From Bacteroidota bacterium (lineage in GTDB: Bacteria; Bacteroidota; Rhodothermia; Rhodothermales; UBA10348), in contig SMXL01000008.1 in NCBI GenBank assembly GCA_004356385.1, positions 1-5,614 of the forward strand: 5,614 nt of DNA, in the 5' to 3' direction. This document shows positions 1 to 5,301 of the stretch, one piece after another. Made by a program: the position numbers and the translations under genes. The stretch's first letter is position 1; each line of letters starts with the position of its first letter. The notes under the pieces were generated by a model. The model was not told the DNA's origin. It searched no databases and saw only the letters and a program-made list of their open reading frames with translations.

Positions 1-118
1 CTGCAATAGTCTCGTAGCTGGGTCTCTGGTAAATTGTGTAGTGGCATACAATCTCAGATCATTGTCGACGAAGACAACTATTTAGCCACAAGACCCTGAA
101 GGGGCAACACCTGCCCAC

Positions 119-149
119 AAAAAAGGGAGCGCCATCGCTGACACTCCCT
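119..149 (-). terminator. Rho-independent terminator of the minus-strand hypothetical gene
   Basis: Read on the minus strand, AGGGAGTG (149-142) pairs with CGCTCCCT (131-124), giving an 8-bp stem with one G-U pair and a 10-base loop. It is followed at once by a run of six T (124-119, the first T also closing the stem). It lies about 67 bases past the stop codon of the minus-strand gene ending at 216, the right place and orientation to end that transcript. On the plus strand the hairpin has no T tract, so it should act in one direction only. Confidence 0.8.
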
Positions 150-215
150 GGTAAATGATTGATTACGACGTCCCCTCCACCCCAGGGAAAAGCCTCGTGT
201 AGTCCACAGGTTCTC

Positions 216-827
216 TCACGCCACTCTCCGGCCATAAGCTAATCTTTTGCACGACTCACGCAGGTGCTCAGCAGCGTGTTCAATGATCGACAGTCGGCCC
301 TGCCGAATGAACTCATCTTCATCATCGTTGGCGGAAGGCATAAACGAGTTAAGTACTCTCGCGTTGTTTCGCACATCGTCCAGGCTGGGCGCGCTCTTGG
401 CCTTCTTTTCGGTTTGGTACTCAATGATCATCTTCGCCGATTTCACCATCCGATTACAAACATGAATGAGGGCTTCAGCCTGTTCTGTAGGGCGGATTTC
501 ACACTCTATATTTTGCATCAAAAACTCAATGGTCGCCACGTCTCCGTGCAATTGATTAATGCACCCAACGGTTACGTTAACAAAACCGTTCGCAACGTCG
601 GTTAGTCTGCCTGTAAGGGCGGCCTCGAGATGCTCAGTTGAGCAGCGATTTACCAGCGCTAAGTCCATTCTATCCAAGTCATCGAGTTCGTCTGTAATTC
701 CGGACGAAACCGCCCGAAGGATACTTCGCGAGGCCTCGGGGTCTTCGCTGATCCAATACTTTTTATCTTCCTGTCCATTCTCCGGTGCATCTGATACGAC
801 AACGCAGTTATCTTCTTTGGATTTCAT
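216..827 (-). CDS. Hypothetical protein, 203 aa, unrecognised
   Basis: I do not recognise this protein. It runs from an ATG at 827-825 to a TGA at 218-216. It has no signal peptide or membrane segment, so it is probably cytoplasmic. The first 30 residues are polar and look disordered. Residues about 31-140 look mostly helical, with a hydrophobic patch near 81-103, and a very acidic stretch (DDEDE, 168-172) precedes a basic C-terminal helix (about 173-201). There are six cysteines (8, 62, 89, 109, 124, 193) in no metal-binding pattern that I can name. It stands alone, transcribed away from parA, with its own plausible promoter (897-924) and a good terminator (119-149). Those flanking signals, more than any homology, support it as a real gene. 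Plus-strand open frames across it are taken as shadows. No clear ribosome binding site precedes the ATG; an AAGAGA stretch lies about ten bases upstream. It could be an accessory or lineage-specific gene. Confidence 0.7.
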   Translation of the reverse strand: MKSKEDNCVVVSDAPENGQEDKKYWISEDPEASRSILRAVSSGITDELDDLDRMDLALVNRCSTEHLEAALTGRLTDVANGFVNVTVGCINQLHGDVATIEFLMQNIECEIRPTEQAEALIHVCNRMVKSAKMIIEYQTEKKAKSAPSLDDVRNNARVLNSFMPSANDDEDEFIRQGRLSIIEHAAEHLRESCKRLAYGRRVA

Positions 828-896
828 GGTTTGTCTCTTATCGGTTTACTGAATAGACACCGAAAATCTTAACCCCTATCTTAATCCTTTAATATA

Positions 897-924
897 ATTC
901 TATCTATAAGTAGTTATATATCAA
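897..924 (-). promoter_or_regulatory. Candidate promoter of the minus-strand hypothetical gene
   Basis: On the minus strand TTGATA (924-919) and TAGAAT (902-897) each match the sigma-70 -35 and -10 consensus at five of six bases, 16 bases apart, inside a very AT-rich block. Transcription would begin near 890, leaving a leader of about 60 bases before the ATG at 827. AT-rich DNA gives such matches by chance, and the housekeeping sigma factor of Bacteroidota prefers a different -7 motif, so this is a candidate only. Confidence 0.35.
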
Positions 925-969
925 CAACTTAAGTATATATTAGTATGGTTCACGACGAAATGACACTGG

Positions 970-997
970 TTTGACGGATGGAATATCCATAAATTTC
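970..997 (+). promoter_or_regulatory. Weak candidate parA promoter with internal inverted repeat
   Basis: TTTG (970-973, part of TTGACG at 971-976) followed by TAAATTTC (990-997) resembles the Bacteroidota -33 TTTG / -7 TAnnTTTG pattern, with one mismatch in the -7 box. The 16-base gap is shorter than the usual spacing of about 19-20. Between the boxes lies ATGGA-ATA-TCCAT (978-990), arms of five perfectly paired bases, which could be an operator. The evidence is motif resemblance plus position only. Confidence 0.22.
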
Positions 998-1049
998 AGC
1001 GGTCACCGGGGTTCATTTTTCTGACAGGATTTCTCTTTCTTCCTCGTCA

Positions 1050-1080
1050 CCAGCCGGTTCGATCATCGTTCATCGGCTGG
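1050..1080 (+). other. GC-rich hairpin in the parA leader
   Basis: CCAGCCG (1050-1056) pairs perfectly with CGGCTGG (1074-1080), extendable by two more pairs (one G-U), across a loop that holds a smaller CGA/TCG stem. It is followed by GTTTTC (1081-1086), giving it the look of a weak plus-strand terminator or attenuator about 60 bases before the parA start. No upstream plus-strand gene needs terminating here. It may therefore act on the parA leader transcript, or be a protein-binding palindrome. Confidence 0.4.
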
Positions 1081-1140
1081 GTTTTCATTCCAGAATGTGG
1101 TCAGTTATTGCATTTCAGAGTTGACCAAGACTTTTACTAC

Positions 1141-2010
1141 ATGGGAAAGGTAATCGCCGTTGCGAATCAGAAAGGCGGTGTCGGAAAAACGACTACAGCG
1201 GTCAATATTGCTTCGTCGCTCGCAGCCATGGAGCACCGTACGCTACTCGTCGACTTCGACCCTCAGGCCAACGGAACGTCGGGTGTTGGTATCGACCCCA
1301 GAACGGTCTCCGCTTCCACGTATGAAGTGCTCATTGGGAGGACATCGCTTTCCGAGACTATTCTCGAAACCGAGATGCCGTTCCTCTCCGTCGCGCCGAG
1401 TCACATCAATCTGGTGGGCGCCGAGATTGAAATAGTCGATGTCCCCGACCGTGAGAGAATTCTCCAGAATCACCTTGTTGACATTCGGGATCAATTCGAT
1501 TTCACCATAATCGACTGCCCACCTTCGCTGGGTCTGCTGACGCTCAATGCCTTGACGGCGTGTGATTCTGTACTCATCCCTGTCCAGGCGGAGTATTTCG
1601 CACTTGAGGGCCTTGGACAGCTTCTGAATACCATAAAGCTTATTCGCCAGCATCTGAACCCGGGCCTGGAGATCGAAGGAGTCTTGCTGACCATGTTCGA
1701 TAAGCGACTGCGACTTGCCAATCAGGTGGCCAGCGAAGTTCGACGGTATTTTGGCGAAAAGGTGTTTAATACCATTGTCCAGCGAAACGTCCGACTTTCG
1801 GAGGCGCCCAGTTTCGGTCGACCGGTCTTACTCTATGATGCCACAAGTGTCGGTTCCAGAAATTACCTGGCGCTTGCCCGCGAAATACTCGTTGCAAACC
1901 GAGACCTGCTCGAAAAAGTGACCGGTGCTGAATCCAAAGAGAATACAGCATCCGATGAGCAAGATGTGGACGAAAAACTGATGGGCACCACAGAGGGCAA
2001 AACCGCCTAA
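1141..2010 (+). CDS. parA: ParA/Soj chromosome-partitioning ATPase
   Basis: This is a ParA-type (MinD/ParA, P-loop NTPase) protein of 289 aa. Proteins of this family bind DNA non-specifically in the ATP dimer form and, with ParB, move and separate newly replicated origin regions; Soj-type members can also affect DnaA. Visible motifs are the deviant Walker A KGGVGKTT (residues 11-18, with signature lysine K11), the Walker A' region VDFDPQAN (37-44) and Walker [11 protein letters not shown] (121-130). There is no N-terminal DNA-binding extension, as is typical of chromosomal rather than plasmid ParA. I chose the ATG at 1141 because [13 protein letters not shown] is the standard family start; a TTG at 1108 in frame would add 11 atypical residues. 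No Shine-Dalgarno sequence is seen. The last 27 or so residues (263-289) are polar and mostly acidic and seem to extend past the usual Soj end. parB follows 32 bases later, so the two are probably co-transcribed. Confidence 0.95.
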   Translation: MGKVIAVANQKGGVGKTTTAVNIASSLAAMEHRTLLVDFDPQANGTSGVGIDPRTVSASTYEVLIGRTSLSETILETEMPFLSVAPSHINLVGAEIEIVDVPDRERILQNHLVDIRDQFDFTIIDCPPSLGLLTLNALTACDSVLIPVQAEYFALEGLGQLLNTIKLIRQHLNPGLEIEGVLLTMFDKRLRLANQVASEVRRYFGEKVFNTIVQRNVRLSEAPSFGRPVLLYDATSVGSRNYLALAREILVANRDLLEKVTGAESKENTASDEQDVDEKLMGTTEGKTA

Positions 2011-2042
2011 ATCGTATCCGTTAATCTGAGAATTTCAACTGC

Positions 2043-2981
2043 ATGTCGAAAAAAAAGTCAGCATTGGGAAAAGGCCTTGGCGCGCTGCTCCCGACCGAGT
2101 CGATCGATGAAACACCCGCTTCTGATCTTTCCAAGACCAGGCTCTACAATTTTGAGGATCGAATTCGTGCGACCCGCCAGACGAATGAAGTGAGTATCGA
2201 CCTGATCGATCCCAACCCGTATCAGCCGCGCACGAGTTTCGATTCCGAAGGACTCGAGGAATTGGCGGCCTCGATTCGTCAATTGGGGATTATTCAGCCG
2301 GTTACGCTCCGCGCAGTCTCGTCGGGACGGTATCAACTGATTTCGGGAGAAAGAAGATTGAGAGCCGCCGAGATGGCTGGCCTCTCATCGCTTCCGTCTT
2401 ACGTAAGGGAGGCCGACTCCGAAGCCATGCTCGAAATGGCGTTGGTCGAAAACCTCCAGAGAAAGTCTCTCAATCCAATCGAAATTTCTCTCGGATATCA
2501 GCGGTTAATAGACGAGTGTGGGCTTACCCAGGATAAAGTGGCTGATAAGGTCGGAAAGAACCGAACGACCGTCGCCAATTTTCTTCGCCTCCTGAAACTT
2601 CCGCCCGAAGTGCAGGCCGCCTTAAAGAGAGAAGAGGTTACGGTTGGTCACGCGCGGGCTCTCCTGGCTTTGGATAGTGACCAAAAAAAGATTGCGTTTC
2701 TTCGTCAGATCAAATCGAAGGGGCTTTCGGTACGGGCGGTCGAAGACGAGATCCGAAAGATGCTGACTGGCGCCGGGAAAAATGGCCAATCGAAAAAGCG
2801 CAATTCAAATTCCGGTTATTTGGAAGAACCGGCAGTGCGCCAACTACGAGACCGACTTCGAAATAGGCTCAGCACACAGGTTGTCATTCATCGGAAAGTA
2901 AATGCTGACGGCGGACGAATCGAAGTGGAATATTATTCAGATGACGACCTCGATCGGCTCGTGGAACTTATGGCTGGATAA
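2043..2981 (+). CDS. parB: ParB/Spo0J chromosome-partitioning protein
   Basis: This is a full-length ParB, 312 aa. ParB binds parS sites, spreads as a CTP-dependent sliding clamp and stimulates the ParA ATPase. The N-terminal basic peptide KKSALGKGLGALLP (3-17) matches the conserved ParA-activating segment of chromosomal ParBs. The ParB N-domain (about 50-140) contains PNPYQPR (57-63), the arginine-rich CTP-binding motif GERRLRAA (102-109) and ENLQR (136-140). A helix-turn-helix region for parS recognition lies near 161-184 (LTQDKVADKVGKNRTTVANF). A low-complexity linker (about 241-258, rich in K, N, S) leads to the C-terminal dimerisation domain (263-312). All key motifs are present and nothing is broken. 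The ATG at 2043 gives the standard start and has no Shine-Dalgarno sequence. The next gene starts 19 bases after the stop, suggesting one transcript. Confidence 0.96.
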   Translation: MSKKKSALGKGLGALLPTESIDETPASDLSKTRLYNFEDRIRATRQTNEVSIDLIDPNPYQPRTSFDSEGLEELAASIRQLGIIQPVTLRAVSSGRYQLISGERRLRAAEMAGLSSLPSYVREADSEAMLEMALVENLQRKSLNPIEISLGYQRLIDECGLTQDKVADKVGKNRTTVANFLRLLKLPPEVQAALKREEVTVGHARALLALDSDQKKIAFLRQIKSKGLSVRAVEDEIRKMLTGAGKNGQSKKRNSNSGYLEEPAVRQLRDRLRNRLSTQVVIHRKVNADGGRIEVEYYSDDDLDRLVELMAG

Positions 2982-3000
2982 CACGCAGGCGATTAGAAAT

Positions 3001-3645
3001 ATGACAGCTGCTACGCGGTTAATCCGTCGCGCAATTACGCCGATCTTCTTTCTGCTCGTTGTTGCATCGGCCCAAATCGTCTCTGCGCAGGACGAGGACC
3101 CTAAAATACCCGGTTACCAGACAGCCCCTGCGCAGGACGAGGACCCTCGGACATCCGTCGCCCGAACACCAACAGGCGCCCTCTGGCGATCGGCTGTCAT
3201 TCCCGGATGGGGCCAGGCTTACAACGGGCAGTATTTGAAATTACCGTTTGTTTATGGCGCGATCGGAGGCCTTTTATTCGCCGCACTTACGATTGGAGAT
3301 GATTATAAACTCTACCGCAACGCGTTTCTCTATAAGGCATACCAGGAAGAGCTTGATGCAGGATTGATTGAGGTCAATCCGTATGTGACCAACAAGTCCT
3401 ACTACGACGAATTGGCGTCAAAATATGGTCCGATCGCGTCCAGTCCCATTCGCGCTCATCGGGACACACTCAGGAGAAATCGAGACCTTTCTTATTTGGG
3501 TGTCGGTCTCGTTTATGCTCTATCCGTCTTGGACGCCTATGTGAGCGCCCATCTCCTTGATTTTAATGTCGATGAAAATCTCGCCTTTCGAATCGACCCG
3601 GTTCCGACTGGAGTCCGTTTTTCTGGTCGAATTATTTTGCGTTAG
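3001..3645 (+). CDS. DUF5683 family exported/envelope protein
   Basis: This 214-aa protein matches the DUF5683 family pattern, of unknown function and, as I know it, often next to parAB in Bacteroidota. The ATG at 3001 is chosen over in-frame ATGs at 2902 and 2941 because it starts a good signal peptide: basic residues R6, R9, R10, a hydrophobic core about 12-23, and VSA before a likely cleavage after A29. The family core is seen at 65-90 (AVIPGWGQAYNGQYLKLPF then a glycine-rich hydrophobic segment), giving a membrane segment about 82-98. A second lies about 163-180, preceded by RRNRD (158-162) and followed by DAYVSAHLLDF (178-188). The C-terminus is short and probably beta-like (RFSGRIIL). 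A short duplicated peptide, AQDEDP, occurs at 29-34 and 44-49, from a tandem DNA repeat. It follows parB by 19 bases, so it is likely in that operon. Its location at the membrane or periplasm is inference; the function is unknown. Confidence 0.85.
   Translation: MTAATRLIRRAITPIFFLLVVASAQIVSAQDEDPKIPGYQTAPAQDEDPRTSVARTPTGALWRSAVIPGWGQAYNGQYLKLPFVYGAIGGLLFAALTIGDDYKLYRNAFLYKAYQEELDAGLIEVNPYVTNKSYYDELASKYGPIASSPIRAHRDTLRRNRDLSYLGVGLVYALSVLDAYVSAHLLDFNVDENLAFRIDPVPTGVRFSGRIILR
3083..3147 (+). repeat. Direct repeat, 20 bp, 45-bp period, inside the DUF5683 gene
   Basis: CTGCGCAGGACGAGGACCCT occurs at 3083-3102 and again, identical, at 3128-3147. The 45-base spacing keeps the reading frame (15 codons), so the protein carries AQDEDP twice just around and after the predicted signal cleavage site. 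The bases between the copies are not repeated, so this is either an old 45-bp duplication that has drifted outside a constrained core or a shorter copy event. Confidence 0.9.
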
Positions 3646-3876
3646 GAAATACATCCTTTTTTCTGGCATCGGATGATCTAGAAGGAACCGAATCTCGACC
3701 TTGTGCATTTATCGGTCCTTAATTCACCAGACAGGTCTCAAATCGTCTTCACGAGCTGAATTGGGGCGTTTACCTGCTTACTTGGCAGTTAGACCGTATA
3801 TTCATAGATCGGTGCGCATCCTCAATTCGTCCTTAGTCGCGCGCCCAGGCCCTTCACCCATATTGGGGCACCGTAT
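3646..3876 (+). other. Intergenic region between the DUF5683 and SPT-like genes
   Basis: No gene is supported in these 231 bases. Just at the DUF5683 stop, AGGA (3644-3647) can pair with TCCT (3654-3657) ahead of six T (3657-3662), a very short terminator-like element. A longer imperfect inverted repeat, AAGGAACCGA (3682-3691) with TCGGTCCTT (3712-3720), has one bulged base and a 20-base loop but no T tract after it. Either may end the par operon transcript. A promoter for the downstream gene should lie here; a TATATT box (3797-3802) has no well-placed partner, so I do not call one. Confidence 0.45.
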
Positions 3877-5175
3877 ATGATGCCAGAAGGCAAGAACAAG
3901 TCGGAGGCCCTGTCCGAAGATTCTTCGGTACAGACTGCAGTTTCAAAGACCCCCAGGCTTTTCGATAAATGTGCGAAGTTCGTTGATCCACAGGAAATCT
4001 ACGCCGAGATCAAGAAGGCAGGCCTGTATCCGTACTTCCGACCGATCGAGAGAAATGACGGAACGCGCGCCATCATCAACGGCCGAGAGATCATCATGGC
4101 CGGCTCCAATAATTACCTGGGACTGCTTTCAGATCCGCGGGTAAAGGAAGCGGCCGAGAAGGCAATTCACCAGTACGGGACAGGATGTACCGGAAGTCGC
4201 TTCCTTAACGGAACGCTAGACATACACATCGATCTCGAAGAGCGTCTCGCCAAATTTGCTGGTAGAGATGCCTGTGTACTTTTTTCGACAGGATACATGA
4301 CCAACGAAGGTGTCCTGCAAGCCATCGCCGGGAAAGGCGACATTATTTTTTCGGACAAGGACAATCACGCCTGTATCGTCGCAGGTACGAAAATCAGCCT
4401 GGCTGACACAGTTCGGTTTCAACACAATGACACAGAACAGCTGGCCCGATTGCTTGAGAAATCAAGGAAAGAGCGACCGGACGCTGGACGGCTGATCGTT
4501 TCGGATGGTGTGTTCTCCATGAGTGGAACCATCGCACGTATTCCTGAACTGGTTGATCTGGCGGAAACGTATGGTGCGGCGCTCCTACTCGATGATGCCC
4601 ACGCCATCGGTGTAATTGGTCCCGGAGGCCGGGGTAGTGCCGCACATTTCGGACTCGAGGATCGAGTCCATTTGATAACCGGAACGTTTTCGAAAAGTTT
4701 TGCATCGCTCGGCGGATTCTGTATTGGCGATCACGATGTCATCGACTATATCCGTCATACGAGTTCGACGCACATTTATAGTGCCTCGATGCCACCTGCC
4801 AACGTAGCAACGGTCCTGGCTTGCATAGATATCCTGGAAGAAGAGCCCGAGCGCCTGGAAAGACTGTGGGAAATTTCCGATTACATGCGCCAAGGCCTCC
4901 GCGACGCCGGATTGAATGTCTGGACGAGTCAAACACCCATCATTCCTGTTGTGGCGGGCAAACTCAGGGCGTGTTTTGAAATCTGGCGGGACTTGCTGGA
5001 GGAGGGCGTCTTTGTAAATCCGATCGTTCCTCCTGCCGTGCCGAAGGGTCAATCCCTGCTTCGGTCATCGTATATGGCTACCCACACGAACGAAGATCTG
5101 GATTTCATTTTGGATGCCTTTGGACGCGTTGGCCGCAAGCACGGAATTGTGAACGTGAACGGCCAACCGTCTTAA
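3877..5175 (+). CDS. Serine palmitoyltransferase-like PLP enzyme (alpha-oxoamine synthase family)
   Basis: This 432-aa protein is a fold-type I PLP enzyme of the alpha-oxoamine synthase family, which condenses an amino acid with an acyl thioester and releases CO2. The PLP lysine is K273 in GTFSKS (269-274). H164 (KDNHACI) should stack on the cofactor ring, and D239 and H242 (LLLDDAHAIG, 236-245) match the other cofactor-binding positions. GTGCTGSRFLNGT (101-113) and LLRSSYMATHT (394-404, with R396) resemble bacterial serine palmitoyltransferase more than the corresponding parts of BioF or Kbl. The first 50 or so residues are a polar extension absent from short BioF proteins. The likely product is a 3-keto sphingoid base from serine and acyl-CoA. 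Capnine synthase, which uses cysteate to start sulfonolipids in some Bacteroidota and relatives, is a real alternative. There are two tandem ATG codons (3877, 3880) and no Shine-Dalgarno sequence. A strong terminator follows, then a GNAT gene. The enzyme should be cytosolic. Confidence 0.85.
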   Translation: MMPEGKNKSEALSEDSSVQTAVSKTPRLFDKCAKFVDPQEIYAEIKKAGLYPYFRPIERNDGTRAIINGREIIMAGSNNYLGLLSDPRVKEAAEKAIHQYGTGCTGSRFLNGTLDIHIDLEERLAKFAGRDACVLFSTGYMTNEGVLQAIAGKGDIIFSDKDNHACIVAGTKISLADTVRFQHNDTEQLARLLEKSRKERPDAGRLIVSDGVFSMSGTIARIPELVDLAETYGAALLLDDAHAIGVIGPGGRGSAAHFGLEDRVHLITGTFSKSFASLGGFCIGDHDVIDYIRHTSSTHIYSASMPPANVATVLACIDILEEEPERLERLWEISDYMRQGLRDAGLNVWTSQTPIIPVVAGKLRACFEIWRDLLEEGVFVNPIVPPAVPKGQSLLRSSYMATHTNEDLDFILDAFGRVGRKHGIVNVNGQPS

Positions 5176-5190
5176 TTTCTGATTCCAATT

Positions 5191-5224
5191 TTTACTATCG
5201 GCTACGAAAAAGTAGCAAAGTAAA
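5191..5224 (+). other. Two-tier hairpin just after the SPT-like gene
   Basis: TTTACT (5191-5196) pairs with AGTAAA (5219-5224), and inside it GCTAC (5201-5205) pairs with GTAGC (5212-5216) around a GAAAAA loop, with a 4/2 internal loop between the stems. It begins 15 bases after the stop codon at 5175. Its last two bases overlap the first two of the following terminator stem, so the complete forms compete slightly. It may simply protect the 3' end of the mRNA. Confidence 0.4.
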
Positions 5225-5251
5225 GGGGCGTTCGGTTTTTGGACGCCCCTT
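5223..5251 (+). terminator. Rho-independent terminator after the SPT-like gene
   Basis: AAGGGGCGT (5223-5231) pairs perfectly with ACGCCCCTT (5243-5251), and two further inner pairs (one G-U) leave a 7-base GGTTTTT loop. The plus-strand tail is only moderately T-rich (TTCTTACGTT), while the minus-strand side continues as TTTACTTTGC, so it could work in both directions. It lies between the SPT-like gene and the GNAT gene and may separate them or only reduce read-through. Confidence 0.7.
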
Positions 5252-5301
5252 CTTACGTTAAGAACATTCTCCAAAACAAATTACGGTTCCATTATAACGA
5301 A

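Larger units (their letters stand above)
828..1140. other. Divergent intergenic region with AT-rich core
   Basis: These 313 bases separate the minus-strand hypothetical gene from parA. I see no gene here. The core at 881-945 is almost all A and T, with repeated TATATA-like runs, and would melt and bend easily. The right half is more balanced and carries an inverted repeat at 978-990 and a GC-rich hairpin at 1050-1080. Promoters for both flanking genes must lie here, unless the parA transcript starts elsewhere. I found no DnaA boxes of the TTATCCACA type and no proper parS palindrome, so an origin or partition site is not supported. Confidence 0.6.

Noticed and set aside
2..85. Open frame of 27 codons entering from the left edge and ending at TAG
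   Set aside because: It is too short and shows no recognisable protein; it may be the end of an upstream gene but cannot be supported.
264..852. Two plus-strand open frames (264-605 and 559-852) over the hypothetical gene
   Set aside because: The minus-strand frame covers the whole stretch and has a matching promoter candidate and terminator; the plus frames have neither.
946..961. parS-like TGGTTCACGACGAAAT
   Set aside because: The left half agrees with the common parS half-site at eight of nine bases, but the right half does not form the palindrome; only about 10 of 16 positions match.
1108..1140. TTG start that would extend ParA by 11 residues
   Set aside because: The extension has no match to the conserved ParA start, and the ATG at 1141 begins exactly at the family N-terminus.
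828..1140. Replication origin next to parAB
   Set aside because: An AT-rich block is present but no DnaA boxes of the TTATCCACA type were found here or elsewhere in the window.
1243..1653. 136-codon open frame antisense to parA
   Set aside because: It is a shadow of parA with no recognisable protein and no start signals.
2902..3000. Upstream ATGs that would make the DUF5683 gene overlap parB
   Set aside because: They would put 33 polar residues before a clear signal peptide; the ATG at 3001 places the signal peptide at the N-terminus.
3782..3802. TTGGCA and TATATT as promoter of the SPT-like gene
   Set aside because: They are only nine bases apart, too close to act as a -35/-10 pair.
4585..5052. 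155-codon open frame on the minus strand
   Set aside because: It lies fully antisense to the well-supported PLP enzyme and its translation resembles no protein I know; it is a codon-usage shadow.
3877..5175. Calling the PLP enzyme BioF (biotin synthesis) or Kbl (threonine catabolism)
   Set aside because: The TGSRFLNGT and LLRSSYMATHT regions fit SPT better, the N-terminus is longer than in BioF, and no bio or tdh genes are nearby.
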